Shown here one piece after another: positions 55,624 through 64,000 of a DNA stretch of 64,000 nucleotides. Numbering within the stretch: position 1 is the stretch's first letter; each line of letters begins with the position of its first letter. Under the pieces are notes generated by a model. That model made no database searches. It was given only the letters and a program-made list of their open reading frames with translations, and was not told the origin of the DNA. Both the position numbers and the translations under genes were made by a program. Source of the DNA: Roseiarcus sp963835885. Lineage in GTDB: Bacteria; Pseudomonadota; Alphaproteobacteria; Rhizobiales; Beijerinckiaceae. The stretch spans positions 1 through 64,000 of the forward strand of contig CAWIHF010000005.1 in NCBI GenBank assembly GCA_963835885.1. Reading direction: 5' to 3'.

Positions 55624-57045
55624 GGAGGCTCTTGCAAAACTATTTTGAATGTCAATGAAATTTAGTCGGGGCATATAGGAACGACATGACAGTCTTCAAC
55701 TACTATAAGAGAATATATATCGCTGTACATTGAGGGTGGTTTCGGTAGTGTCTTGGCGTTGTCGTTCCAATTCGTAGCAACAGGCATGTCCGACGATCCC
55801 CTGGAGGCCATGAAGGCCCGCTGGAACCATATCCAGGGCACTCTGTTTCCTTGGCTGCGCGAGGAAGTCGACCCGATGACCGAAGCGCTTGGGCGTCTCG
55901 TCACGACCCTCGACGTGATCGGCCTCGAAGCCTTCGTTCCCGAGCCGCCGCGCCGCCCCGGCCGCCCGCCCGAGGATCGGCGCGCCCTTGCCAGGGCCTT
56001 CGTCGCCAAGGCGATGCTGGGCATTCCCACCACTTCCGCTTTGATCGAACAACTCGCCGTCGACAAGTCGCTGCGGCGTATCCTCGGTTGGGAGCGACGC
56101 TCGCAAGTGCCCTCAGAAGCCACGTTCTCTCGCGCCTTCGCGGAGTTCGCGCAGGGCGATCTGCCCGACAAAATGCACGCGGCGCTGATCGAGCGCTCGC
56201 TCGGCGGGCGCATCGTCGGCGTGATCGCCCGCGACGCCACCGAGATCGAGGCGCGCGAGAAGCCGGCGGCGAAAGAGGCCAACGACAAGAAGGACGATCC
56301 GCCGTCCGATGGCGCTCAGCCGCCGCGCAAGCGCGGACGCCCGCACAAAGGCGAGCAACGGCCAAAGCCCCAGCCGACCCGGCTGGAGCGGCAAACCTCA
56401 CAGAACGTCAACCAAATGCTCGCCGAACTGCCCACCGCCTGCGATGTTGGGCTCCAAGAAAAACAGCAAGGGCTACAAGGAAACCTGGATCGGCTACAAG
56501 CTGCATATCGATGTCGCTTGCGGCCAGATCCCCGTCTCCTGCGTGCTGACTTCGGCCTCCGTTCACGACAGTCAGGTCGCCATTCCCTTGATGACCATGA
56601 CCGGCGCGCGGGTTTCCTATCTCTACGATCTCATGGACGCCGCCTACGACGCCGCCGCCATTCATGACCATAGCCGCACGCTCGGCCACGCGCCGATCAT
56701 CGACCGCAACTTTCGCGCCCAGCATGACGTCAAAGCCGAATGGAAACGGGAGGTCGACAGGATGAAGTTCATCCACATGCCCGACGCAAATGACGTCATC
56801 TATGATTTCCGCACCATGGTCGAACGCGTCAATGCTCGATTGAAGGACGAATTCGGCGCCAGGTTCCTACGCGTGCGCGGCGCAACCAAGGTCAAATGCC
56901 ATCTCATGTTCGGCATCGTCGCGCTCGCCGCCGATCAAATCCTCCGCGTCGCCAGCTTCAGGCCAGCACCAGCCTGAGCCGCGCGCCCCCGCAAACCAAA
57001 ACCACGGCAAATTCCTCGCCCTCAGGGAATTCTGCAAGAGGCTCC
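55624..57045 (+). mobile_element. IS element with DDE transposase (IS4/IS5-like superfamily)
   Basis: Terminal inverted repeats bound it: GGAGGCTCTTGCA from 55624 and TGCAAGAGGCTCC ending at 57045 (12 of 13 match). The 1.42-kb element contains one transposase gene. The family is not certain from memory, but the transposase type is clear. It lies between the site-2 protease and the transglycosylase. Confidence 0.75.
55786..56977 (+). pseudogene. DDE transposase of the element, one extra G
   Basis: From the ATG at 55786 the DUF772-like N-terminus reads GRPPEDRRALARAFVAKAML and RRILGWERRSQVPSEATFSR, AFAEFAQGDLPDKMHAALIE, then VIARDATEIEAREKPA (first Asp). At GGG 56449-56451 one extra G moves the frame to GSKKNSKGYKETWIGYKLHI, SVHDSQVAIPLMTMTGARVS, then GHAPIIDRNF and DFRTMVERVNARLKDEFGAR (final Glu). 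With one G removed the protein would be complete, about 396 residues. Confidence 0.75.
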
Positions 57046-57278
57046 TTGGTAACAGCGAAAAAAACAGCGAATTTTTCGCTTTGCGGCGCTTTCGGTATTT
57101 TTGACGGCAGAAAAATCTCGCGTTTTCAGGAGCTTCACGGAAAATTAGAAAATTCGCTGCGCGCGGAACAGAGGAATATGTTGCCGCAAACAGCGGAAGA
57201 ATTCGTCTGATATCCGCCGGAAGAGGGAGTTTAGGCAGGCTCGACGGGGGAAGCGGAATCGCGGTAGACCCCGGGCTC
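57046..57278. other. Intergenic stretch upstream of the transglycosylase
   Basis: About 230 bases, relatively AT-rich, with a GCGAAAAAAACAGCGAATTTTTCGC dyad near 57055-57080 that could be a hairpin. No gene. Confidence 0.35.
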
Positions 57279-58455
57279 ATGCATCGCCTTCTTTTCCCGC
57301 CCTGCGCCGCCCTGGCGGCGCTTCTTTCGCTCAGCCTCCCGGCGCGGGCGGATTTCTCCTTCTGCGTCGCGAGCCTGCGCGCCGGCGCGGCCCGCGCCGG
57401 CATATCGGATGCGACGATCGGGCGCGCCTTCAGCGGGCTTCAGCCCGACATGAAAGTGCTCGAGTTCCAGAAGCAGCAGCCGGAGTTCAAGACGCCGATC
57501 TGGGACTATGTCGCGGGCCTGGTCGACGACGAGCGGGTTTCTGACGGCAAGGCGGCGATGGCGAGGGAGGCGCGCGCGCTCGCCCACGCCGAGCAGACGT
57601 TTGGCGTCAGCCGCTACATGATCGCCGCGATCTGGGGGGTCGAATCCAATTTCGGGACGCGAGATGGGCGAGCGGCCGCTGGTGCAGTCGCTCTCGACGC
57701 TCGCCTGCCTCGGCGAGCGGCAGAACTATTTCCGCTCGGAGCTGATGGCGACGCTGAAGATCATCGACCGTGGCGACATTCCGGCCGAGAAGCTTTCGGG
57801 CTCGTGGGCGGGCGCCTTCGGCCAGACCCAATTCATGCCCTCGAGCTACCTCAGGCTCGCCGCCCCCGGCTCCGACGGGGGGCGCGACATCGTCAATTCG
57901 GCCGACGCCGCGATCGCCTCGACCGCCCATTATTTCGCCAAATCCGGCTGGCGCCCGGGCGTTCCGTGGGGGTTCGAGGTCAAACTGCCGCAAAACTATT
58001 CCGGCCCTTCGGGCAGGAAGGCGAAGCAGCCGATGTCGGCCTGGGCGGCGCGCGGAATCACCCGTATCGACGGAAAACCCCTCGGGGGAGGGGAGGCGGG
58101 ATTGCTCCTTCCCGCCGGGCCGGACGGGCCAGCCTTTCTGGTCACGAAGAATTTCGACGTCGTCTATTCCTACAACGCCGCCAAATCCTATTCGCTCGCC
58201 GCCTGCATGCTGGCCGACCGGCTCGCCGGCGGCCCCGGCATCGTCACCCCCTGGCCGACCGACGACCCGGGTCTTTCGCGCGTCGGGCGGCGCGAACTGC
58301 AAACCCTGCTCGCCAAGCACGGCTATGACGTCGGCCAGCCGGACGGAGCGATCGGAACCAAGACCAAGGCGGCGATCGCCGATTTCGAGCAAAAGAACGG
58401 CATGCCGGTCAACGGAAGGGCGTCGCAGAAGGTCTTGGAGGCGCTGAGGCGGTAG
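57279..58455 (+). pseudogene. MltB-like lytic murein transglycosylase, one extra base
   Basis: The enzyme cleaves peptidoglycan between MurNAc and GlcNAc. The ATG at 57279 starts a signal peptide (CAALAALLSLSLPARA), followed by the SLT_2 domain: IWDYVAGLVDDERVSDGKAA, MIAAIWGVESNFGT with the catalytic Glu. An extra base at about 57660 shifts the frame; it continues EMGERPLVQSLSTLACLGER, then SWAGAFGQTQFMPSSYLRLA and ends with a peptidoglycan-binding domain (LLAKHGYDVGQPDGAIGTKT, ADFEQKNGMPVNGRASQKVL). Restored length is 391 residues. It is probably a functional gene with an indel error. Confidence 0.85.
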
Positions 58456-58502
58456 GGCGCGTTTCGTCCCTTTGCGCCAACTCGCATGGCTGACTTGAGC
58501 AG

Positions 58503-58835
58503 ACGGTTTCGAATGGAGATCGAGCCGAAATCGATCTTCGGAAACTCACGGACTATTGCCTCAATCCGGCACATGCGCGCGGTCGTCACGAGGCTCGCGT
58601 CTTCCGCGAGGCTCTCGGGATCGGACAGGTCGACGCAGAAGAACTGCGGGCGCGGTTTCTGCGCCCGGCGCGCGAGGGAATGGCCGTGCTTCACGAGGTC
58701 GACGAATGGGGCGGGCGGTGGCGCGTCGATGTCGCAATGCTGCGACAAAACCGGCGCGTCGTGATAAGAACCATCTGGATCCTGCGGAAGGGCTGGCCGA
58801 ATCCGAGATTTGTCACATGCTGGGTGTTGAGATGA
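58503..58835 (+). CDS. DUF6883-type protein
   Basis: The frame reads SNGDRAEIDLRKLTDYCLNP, AHARGRHEARVFREALGIG, RPAREGMAVLHEVDEWGGRW and VIRTIWILRKGWPNPRFVTC, ending WVLR. This fits DUF6883, short proteins near toxin-antitoxin-like or polymorphic-toxin loci. No start codon occurs in frame between the stop at about 58487 and the conserved SNGD, so a small indel probably hides an upstream start; the given start is the open frame edge. The stop overlaps the next gene as ATGA, a tight two-gene unit. The function is unknown. Confidence 0.55.
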   Translation, partial: TVSNGDRAEIDLRKLTDYCLNPAHARGRHEARVFREALGIGQVDAEELRARFLRPAREGMAVLHEVDEWGGRWRVDVAMLRQNRRVVIRTIWILRKGWPNPRFVTCWVLR

Positions 58836-59069
58836 CATCGGCGCGGCCTCCCACTGATGGCGGACGCGACCTGCTAAGCGCAGTCGCGCTTTTGAGCGAT
58901 CTGCCCGAACACGGAACTCGTTCGCGGTCAGGTCGGCACGAACGTTGAACGGCTCGACGGAGCAACAGCTCTCGTCGAGTTCAGCGACGACGAAGGACGC
59001 GCATACGCGATCGTCCCGTGCCCGCGCGACGCCTTGCTGATCTTGGTGACCGCGCCCCTGGCTGCGTGA
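58832..59069 (+). pseudogene. DUF4926-type protein, one extra A
   Basis: From the ATG at 58832 the text reads LLSAVALLSDLPEHG. An extra A at 58915-58916 then breaks the frame; without it comes LVRGQVGTNVERLDGATALV, EFSDDEGRAYAIVPCP and RDALLILVTAPLAA, ending at 59069. DUF4926 proteins are small beta-barrel-like proteins often found beside DUF6883 or other toxin-like partners, and may be the antidote of the pair. Restored length is 78 residues. It overlaps DUF6883 by four bases. Confidence 0.6.
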
Positions 59070-59120
59070 CAAAACGGCCTTCGTGGCGCGCTCACTCCCA
59101 CGAGAGCCACGCGAGGACGA

Positions 59121-59262
59121 CTACGATGTCGGCGCGCCGGACGGGGCGATCGGAACCAGGACCAAGGCGACGACCGCCGATTTCGAGCAGAAGAACGGCA
59201 TGCCGGTCAACGGACGCGCGTCGCAGAGGGTGCTGGTGGGCGCTGCGGAGATAGGGGCGCGT
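59121..59262 (+). repeat. Copy of the transglycosylase 3' end beyond the DUF6883/DUF4926 pair
   Basis: This stretch matches 58323-58460, the peptidoglycan-binding end of the MltB-like gene, at an estimated 85-90% by eye, and still encodes VGAPDGAIGTRTKATTADFE and QKNGMPVNGRASQRVL. The two-gene cassette therefore lies between the gene end and a diverged duplicate of that end. Confidence 0.8.
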
Positions 59263-59434
59263 TCCCTCCCCTCATGTGGGGATCACTTTCGGGGGCGGTA
59301 CATGCCTATTTTCACAATTTCATATGGCTCCCACTCCACCCAACCGCCGGAGCGGTCTCTGGCGCCGATCACGCAAGCGAGGCCGCGGCCGCAGCTTGCC
59401 GCGTTCACCTTCGATCGGCGCCCGGCGGGCCCGA
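59263..59434. other. Gap downstream of the duplicate
   Basis: About 170 bases with no gene, between the repeat and the end of the antitoxin gene. Confidence 0.35.
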
Positions 59435-59776
59435 TTACACAGCAAGCGCCTCGAGAGCGGCCTTTGGGTTTATCGCCACGATGGTCAGGAGCGAACGAGC
59501 GGCCGGGTCCGGCAGCACGCGACCTTGCTCCCAGTTGCGCAGCGTCGACAACGGGATGCGTAGCGCTTTGGCAAACTCGTGCTGGGTCATCCCAAGCCGC
59601 TTGCGGACGAATTGCGGCGAAATCATCGGAGCAAACCCGGCGAGGTTCGCCTCCTCTTGATCGTCCTCACGCATCTGCCGCCGGATATCGGCCTCGGTCG
59701 TTGCATCAATTTTGGCGCGGTTGATGCGCGGTTTCAGCTTCCGGATGTTTTCCATAGTTCGGCGAACGAGCGCCAT
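59435..59776 (-). CDS. HTH-domain antitoxin paired with the BrnT-like toxin
   Basis: The start is the ATG at 59776 (MALVRRTMENIRKLKPRINR) or the internal ATG six codons later. The 113 residues have a helical N-terminus and a C-terminal XRE-type helix-turn-helix: SPQFVRKRLGMTQHEFAKAL, RIPLSTLRNWEQGRVLPDPA. Antitoxins of this kind bind the toxin and repress the operon. It overlaps the 3' end of the toxin frame by 43 bases, so the two are translationally coupled. A palindrome 13 bases before the toxin start is its likely binding site. Confidence 0.8.
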   Translation of the reverse strand: MALVRRTMENIRKLKPRINRAKIDATTEADIRRQMREDDQEEANLAGFAPMISPQFVRKRLGMTQHEFAKALRIPLSTLRNWEQGRVLPDPAARSLLTIVAINPKAALEALAV

Positions 59777-60028
59777 GATCTGCGTTCCTTCCTGCTGGCG
59801 AGCCGAGCCGAAATGATGTGGCGTGTGGCGCCGCGATCGGTGCAGACGACAAAGAGAACATCGTCGCCGACCTGTCCGATCGCCTGCATGCGGATCTCGC
59901 CGTAGTCTCGGCGGGTATCCTCCTTCTCCAGAGTGGGCCCCAGGAAGATGCGCGCCGCGTAATCGAAAACCAAAACCTCGCTCGCTCAAAGTACGCCCGC
60001 TCTTGGCATCGTCCCACTCAAAGAGCAT
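59734..60028 (-). pseudogene. BrnT-like toxin (DUF497), one extra base
   Basis: BrnT toxins are RelE-fold ribonucleases. The ATG at 60028 starts MLFEWDDAKSGRTLSERGFG. An extra T in the TTTT (AAAA at 59966-59969 on the plus strand) breaks the frame, after which it runs FDYAARIFLGPTLEKEDTRR, DYGEIRMQAIGQVGDDVLFV and HIISARLASRKERR, ending at 59734. Restored length is about 97 residues. It is upstream of its HTH antitoxin, the BrnT order. A single extra base in a homopolymer could be a sequence error. Confidence 0.7.
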
Positions 60029-60036
60029 GGCCTGTA

Positions 60037-60065
60037 GACATACGCTTTAAGCGTACTTGGGTCAA
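60037..60065 (-). promoter_or_regulatory. Promoter and operator of the BrnT-like toxin operon
   Basis: Read on the minus strand: TTGACC (plus 60060-60065), a 17-base spacer, then TATGTC (plus 60037-60042). The perfect palindrome TACGCTTTAAGCGTA (60041-60055) covers the spacer and the -10 edge, 13 bases before the toxin ATG. A bound antitoxin would block RNA polymerase. Confidence 0.65.
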
Positions 60066-60244
60066 TTCCGAGCGGGGAGGACCAGGGCAGGGGGTCAGGC
60101 CTAACCTACGAATGTACGCGTTGGCGATGCTTCAGAGGCCTGCGCGGCCCCCCACCCCAACCCGCAGCCATAGGGAGTCCGGAAGGAATCGGTCTCTCGA
60201 CGGGTTGCCGGGGGGCGGGTCCGACGGCGCACAAAAGTGGGAGC

Positions 60245-60577
60245 GTGAGAATGGCGCCGGGGAACTGCAAGCTCATCGGCCGCTGGCGGATCGTCGAGGC
60301 CGACACCTGGGACCGCGACTACCTCGATCTCGTGGCGCCGGCGATGATGACGATTGGCGACGACGGTTCGGGCGAAATCGCCTTCGGGGCGATCCAGGCG
60401 AGCCTCGACATCAAATACGGTCGCGAGTCGATCCGCTTCTCCTGGGAGGGCTGGGACGAAGGAGACCAGGTGTCCGGCGCCGGCTTGGCCAAACTCATGG
60501 GCGATGGCTCGATCGAGATCGAATTTACCATCCACAGGGGCGACGAAGCCGTCCTCAAGGCCAAACGGGCTGATTGA
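60245..60577 (+). CDS. Conserved hypothetical protein, 110 residues
   Basis: A compact beta-rich protein: GNCKLIGRWRIVEADTWDRD, YLDLVAPAMMTIGDDGSGEI, FGAIQASLDIKYGRESIRFS, WEGWDEGDQVSGAGLAKLMG and IHRGDEAVLKAKRAD. Similar small proteins of unknown function are common in bacteria. The GTG at 60245 and the ATG at 60251 both follow GGGAGC, so either may be used. It stands alone on the plus strand. Confidence 0.7.
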   Translation: MRMAPGNCKLIGRWRIVEADTWDRDYLDLVAPAMMTIGDDGSGEIAFGAIQASLDIKYGRESIRFSWEGWDEGDQVSGAGLAKLMGDGSIEIEFTIHRGDEAVLKAKRAD

Positions 60578-60689
60578 GGCCGCTGCACCTTCGCAGGGTT
60601 GTCAACGGCGTCTGCAGGTCCCCGTACAAAAAAGCCGACCTGAAGAGCGGAAGAGCGGGCGCCGCATCGACGTGACAACCCCTTTGTGG

Positions 60690-60959
60690 TCAGTGTCTCG
60701 TTTGGGACATTGCGGTGAATTGGTCGAGCGGTTCCGGCCGAATGCTGCTCGTTGGGCTTTGCGTAGCATGCGCCTTCGCGGCGATGGACAGCGTTGTCCG
60801 CATGAAATCGGCGAACGTTGCCGGTCCGTCAGCGAAGGCTTCGCACGCCGCGACGCCGAGGCGCGCGTAGTCGATGGTCTTTCGGGTCGTCGCGATGCCT
60901 TCTTCCATATCGCTGTCGCATGCTGCGCGAACCAGCGGGGCAATGGTCGTGCGGTTCAT
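60690..60959 (-). CDS. Small hypothetical protein, 89 residues
   Basis: AAGGAG lies about nine bases before the ATG at 60959, which supports a real gene. The N-terminal half is helical (IAPLVRAACDSDMEEGIATT; RLGVAACEAFADGPATFADF), the tail is Ser/Pro-rich. Not recognised. Confidence 0.5.
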   Translation of the reverse strand: MNRTTIAPLVRAACDSDMEEGIATTRKTIDYARLGVAACEAFADGPATFADFMRTTLSIAAKAHATQSPTSSIRPEPLDQFTAMSQTRH

Positions 60960-61331
60960 GATCGATCTCCTTCACTGTGGGCATAGCGTTCAGCGGGCCT
61001 TGCGTTTTGCCCGTGCATGCCAATCCGCTGTTAATGCTGGCCATTTCAATTGCGCTCACTCAGAGCGGCGTCCCGGCGACGGCGCGCTGCAGTGAAGCTC
61101 ATCCTTCCGCTTGCAGCCGGGCCTCCATTGGTCGCCGCAAGTCGAGGCATTTGCTCCGCTCGTTGGTCAGACATGGCGTCGGTTCCGACCGCGCTGGCCA
61201 CACAACGCTCTGTGGTCGCATAGTCGCCACCCGCTTCTCGGCTGGGCATCTGCAGGGACCTGCACGAATGATTCGTCGGCGGTTTTCGACCGCCCCGCAT
61301 CAGCGTAGGAGGCGACTGGAGTCGCCGTTGC
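60960..61331. other. Gap without a convincing gene
   Basis: About 370 bases between small minus-strand genes. Only shadow-type frames; nothing recognised. Confidence 0.3.
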
Positions 61332-61559
61332 TCATTTGTCTCGCGATATCGGCGCTGTCGATTCGGTTGTGTTGCGAGATCTATTCGCCGCACGCAGCTT
61401 ATGCAGAACCGATGCGATAGCCTTTAGCTCAAGCAACCCCGACCGCCGCACGGCTCTACGCTTTGTCGTGTCTTCGGGGTTCTCGATCAGGAGCGCTTTG
61501 CGATCTACAAGCGACCTGCAGACCGCTCGGCGCTCCTGTTCGTCCAGTTCGAGCTTCAA
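61332..61559 (-). CDS. Small hypothetical protein, 75 residues
   Basis: The frame begins at a TTG at 61559 (MKLELDEQERRAVCRSLVDR), then LLIENPEDTTKRRAVRRSGL and LELKAIASVLHKLRAANRSR. The sequence is helical and charged like a small DNA- or RNA-associated protein. The weak start and lack of recognised family make it tentative. Confidence 0.4.
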   Translation of the reverse strand: MKLELDEQERRAVCRSLVDRKALLIENPEDTTKRRAVRRSGLLELKAIASVLHKLRAANRSRNTTESTAPISRDK

Positions 61560-61698
61560 GTGTTGTCCCCGGCCCTTGGCGAAGCGCCAGCCGTTGGGGA
61601 GTCAGATAAAGGCGAGGCTCATGGGCAGCCCATTAGCGCGTGCCAGATTTCTGCTTTCTTGCGCCATACCGACAGGCCCGCGTCCCGACGAACTCGGA

Positions 61699-62793
61699 TC
61701 AGGTCGAAGCGGGCGGCGGAAGCTGTTTCTGGTTACGTGCAGCAGATGGCGAGCGGCCCGTCCAACGCTTGAATGCATGATTGAATGAGGTCGACCCCTC
61801 GTAGCCCAGCAACCACGCGATCTGCGATAGCGACATGCCCGGTTCCTTCAGGTATTGGAGCGCGAGGCTTCGCCGCAACTGATCGACCACCTCTGCATAG
61901 GCAGTCCCCTCGTCGGCCAGCCTTCGTGAGAGCGTGCGGACGCTCAGCGCTAGCGCCTTCGCCACCGCTTGCGCGTTCGCCTTGCCGTGCGGCAGCAACT
62001 TTTCCACTTCAATCTCGACCGCGGCCCGTAGCGTCCCTGCCGGTGTGCTTCGTTCCTTGGCAGCCATATCGCAAAAGGGTTGCAGCGCTTCGAGCAGTTT
62101 GGCGTCCGCAGTGATGAGCGGGACGCCGAGTGTTTCGTTGGAGAACTTGAGCAGGTCCGATGACACGCCCTCGTTTGCGGCACGACCGAACTCGACGGGG
62201 CAGCCGTAGAATCGCTCGAACTCGCGAAGGTTAGAATTGCGGGGATGCGCGAACGCAACTCGGTCGGGGTGAACATTGCGCCCTGCGACCTCGCGAAGAG
62301 CCTTCAGGATCATGGCAATTCCGAACTCGGCGTTTTGCCTGACCTCATGCCTCGGAAGGCCGACAAACTCGACCTCGACAGCTATCCCGGCTGGCGCTTG
62401 CGTCAGTTGGAGGCGCACCGCCTCGTTGACGATCCGGAAGTAGCGCGCAAAGAGCAACAGCGCCTCGCCGAGATTCTTTGCGCCTGACGCGACATAGAAA
62501 AATATCCCTGCATCGCGTGGATCAGTCTGCAGGGCGAGATGCAGCCCGAAGGCGCTGTCTTCCATCGCTTCAGCAGCGAAGTCGAGGACCATTGCCTGCG
62601 CGTGCGCCGAGATCGGATGGGCATCAGAGTCGTCTGCAAGAGCGCGTTCAGACAGCCCCGCACGACGCAGTAGCGGGGCGGCAGCGATGCCGCGCTTTCG
62701 CAGCGCCGCAATCGCCTGCTTTGCGGCGAACCCCGTTACCGTCGGCAGCGCTCGATAACTCGTTTCCTCTCCCACAGGCGCCGCTCCTGTCAT
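61699..62793 (-). CDS. AraC-family transcriptional regulator
   Basis: The 364-residue protein has the N-terminal arabinose-binding-like domain of the OruR/ArgR subgroup (APLLRRAGLSERALADDSDA; LGEALLLFARYFRIVNEAVR) and a C-terminal double helix-turn-helix: SVRTLSRRLADEGTAYAEVV, LKEPGMSLSQIAWLLGYEGS and TSFNHAFKRWTGRSPSAARN. The ATG at 62793 is preceded by a short intergenic spacer. Target genes are not apparent; the neighbours are small unknown genes. It is intact. Confidence 0.88.
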   Translation of the reverse strand: MTGAAPVGEETSYRALPTVTGFAAKQAIAALRKRGIAAAPLLRRAGLSERALADDSDAHPISAHAQAMVLDFAAEAMEDSAFGLHLALQTDPRDAGIFFYVASGAKNLGEALLLFARYFRIVNEAVRLQLTQAPAGIAVEVEFVGLPRHEVRQNAEFGIAMILKALREVAGRNVHPDRVAFAHPRNSNLREFERFYGCPVEFGRAANEGVSSDLLKFSNETLGVPLITADAKLLEALQPFCDMAAKERSTPAGTLRAAVEIEVEKLLPHGKANAQAVAKALALSVRTLSRRLADEGTAYAEVVDQLRRSLALQYLKEPGMSLSQIAWLLGYEGSTSFNHAFKRWTGRSPSAARNQKQLPPPAST

Positions 62794-62934
62794 GAAGTCG
62801 GGCAGGATCTATTGGCCTTTTGGCTGATGCAGGCAAGTCGTCCCGGCCTGAAGTCGCCATTTTGGCAATTGAACACGCGCGTCGGCTTCTATGTAACGCG
62901 GCGCGCGAGAGCCTTTGCGCCGGAGTTGAAGTCA

Positions 62935-63600
62935 ATGAATGACCTCAAGCCCGTAGTTGTTGGGGTTGAGGCGGTTGTTGTGACATGTGCGACCGCTGCC
63001 TATCAGATCGCTACGGCACGCGGCGGCGACGCACTGGCCTGCGCACCTATCGCCACGATTGCTGCGATGGAGTGCCTTCGGGTCCCGTTGCCTATGAGCC
63101 TGCCTAGGTTCAAATTCGCCGGGATATCGCTATATGCGTGCTGACGATGGCGGCGATCACCCCGCTCACGTTTGAAGGCATGTCGCTCGCGTTCGAACAG
63201 TTCATGCACCAGCGCGTTATCGCGGTCGCAAAGGCTCAGCAAGACGTCGACAAGGCAAACGCTGAAGTCACACGGCCTTAAGTTCGACGCGTCTAGGCGC
63301 AGGAGATTAAGAGGCTGACACAGCAGGTCAGTGAAGCTCGTCAACATCATCGGGAAATTGCCGAGAAGCAGCCGACACTGCAGAACCTGCCGACGTCACA
63401 GACCGTCGCTCTGGGCGGCTACACCGTAGGCTCGGGCAGGGAAGTTACTCCGAGCATCGTTGACGAGTCGAAAGGACTAGCAACCGTTGCCGTAGCCGCC
63501 CTATCCCTGCGTGAAGCAAATCTCTCGCCCTCATTTCACCGTTCGCCAGTTGAGCATGCTGGGACGCAAGCGACGGTTCTCCTCCAAGGTCGGAGATGAG
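62935..63600 (+). pseudogene. Decayed unknown protein with a membrane segment and coiled coil
   Basis: From the ATG at 62935 the first frame reads VVVGVEAVVVTCATAAYQIA and is broken after MSLPRFKFAGISLYAC (63144). One base on, it continues ICVLTMAAITPLTFEGMSLA and FEQFMHQRVIAVAKAQQDVD to a stop at 63281. A further shift, near 63290, opens AQEIKRLTQQVSEARQHHRE and SQTVALGGYTVGSG to 63600. The pieces look like one membrane-anchored coiled-coil protein of phage or plasmid type, interrupted at least twice. I do not recognise the family. Confidence 0.45.
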
Positions 63601-64000
63601 TGTTTCCATCTCGAGCCGAATTTCGAGCGGCAATTCCCGCGGATGTCGCCAATGGAACACACCAGATCCCCTTCTCGCATGCATTGCCTTGCGATCTCGT
63701 TACGCCCACCAGGGGAGCGCAACGACCTCACCGATTCGGCCATCGGGGCACTTCAGCCTCTTTGACGAGACGTCGAGAGAATAGAGCCTGTCCGCCTCCC
63801 CTGGCGGAGCCAACTGCGTTTGTCCGATAGCGGAGCACAACTTGCATAGTTGCATCAATTAATAACTGCTGTCAACACGGAGCCGAGAGCCGTTGAGAGC
63901 CCGTTAAGTCGTCCCTTTCTTTTCGTTCTCTGACATTTTGCGGCGCGCTCGACGGAAATGTAAGAATAGCCGGACGAATCGGTCGGAGCATTTTGATGAT
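63601..64000. other. Right edge, no convincing gene
   Basis: About 400 bases with overlapping chance frames on both strands. A gene may begin just outside the window. Confidence 0.3.

Noticed and set aside
1..64000. CRISPR array, rRNA or tRNA genes
   Set aside because: No regularly spaced direct repeats and no rRNA or tRNA-like sequences were seen.

Overview
The window is GC-rich alphaproteobacterial DNA, most likely from a member of the Hyphomicrobiales/Beijerinckiaceae type. The evidence is a Tad/Cpa pilus locus, FtsEX, DUF1491 and DUF1036 proteins, a Calvin-cycle block (cbbR, fbp, prk, rpe) and a photosynthesis-type regulatory block (PpsR, bacteriophytochrome, biliverdin-forming heme oxygenase and a B12-binding AerR/PpaA-like protein). 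Together these suggest a purple phototroph or a lineage that recently was one. The genus is inference.

Region by region. 1-9.5 kb is accessory DNA: a plasmid/ICE-style topoisomerase III, an interrupted DUF938 methyltransferase, a pirin, several unknown small proteins and an interrupted phospholipase-D-type protein. 9.5-12.3 kb is a gene graveyard with a glucoamylase fragment, an antitoxin fragment, a Phd antitoxin next to a broken PIN toxin, and repeats like IS21 ends. 12.4-15.8 kb is a phage packaging module on the minus strand (ParB/DNA methylase, DUF5681, large terminase) whose lead gene has its ribosome binding site inside a hairpin. 16.4-25 kb is the light/redox regulatory block: a dxs 3' fragment, a rearranged IS1380, ppaA, bphO, bphP (split by an IS630 element) and ppsR. 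25.1-27.5 kb is an IS junkyard.

27.6-58.5 kb is largely core. It holds secA, prmC, a thioesterase, the Tad operon (cpaB-C-D-E-F-tadB-tadC) and a separate cpaA with an IS630 remnant between the two. It continues with DUF1491, an acyltransferase, ftsEX, an M24 aminopeptidase, a methyltransferase, cbbR diverging from fbp-prk-rpe, a class III cyclase, pyk, DUF1036, a site-2 protease, an IS with clear terminal repeats and an MltB-like transglycosylase. 58.5-64 kb is again accessory: a DUF6883/DUF4926 pair bracketed by a copy of the transglycosylase 3' end, a BrnT-type toxin with an HTH antitoxin and a clear operator, small unknown genes, an AraC regulator and a decayed gene.

A technical point colours the whole window. 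At least eleven reading frames, including the essential secA, are broken by what looks like one extra base, usually in a short homopolymer. For secA a consensus or assembly error is much more likely than a true mutation, so other 'pseudogenes' called here should be rechecked. Some lesions are nevertheless real: the IS630 insertion in bphP with a TA duplication, a 4-bp duplication in the PIN toxin, and deletions inside IS copies. No rRNA, tRNA or CRISPR array was recognised.
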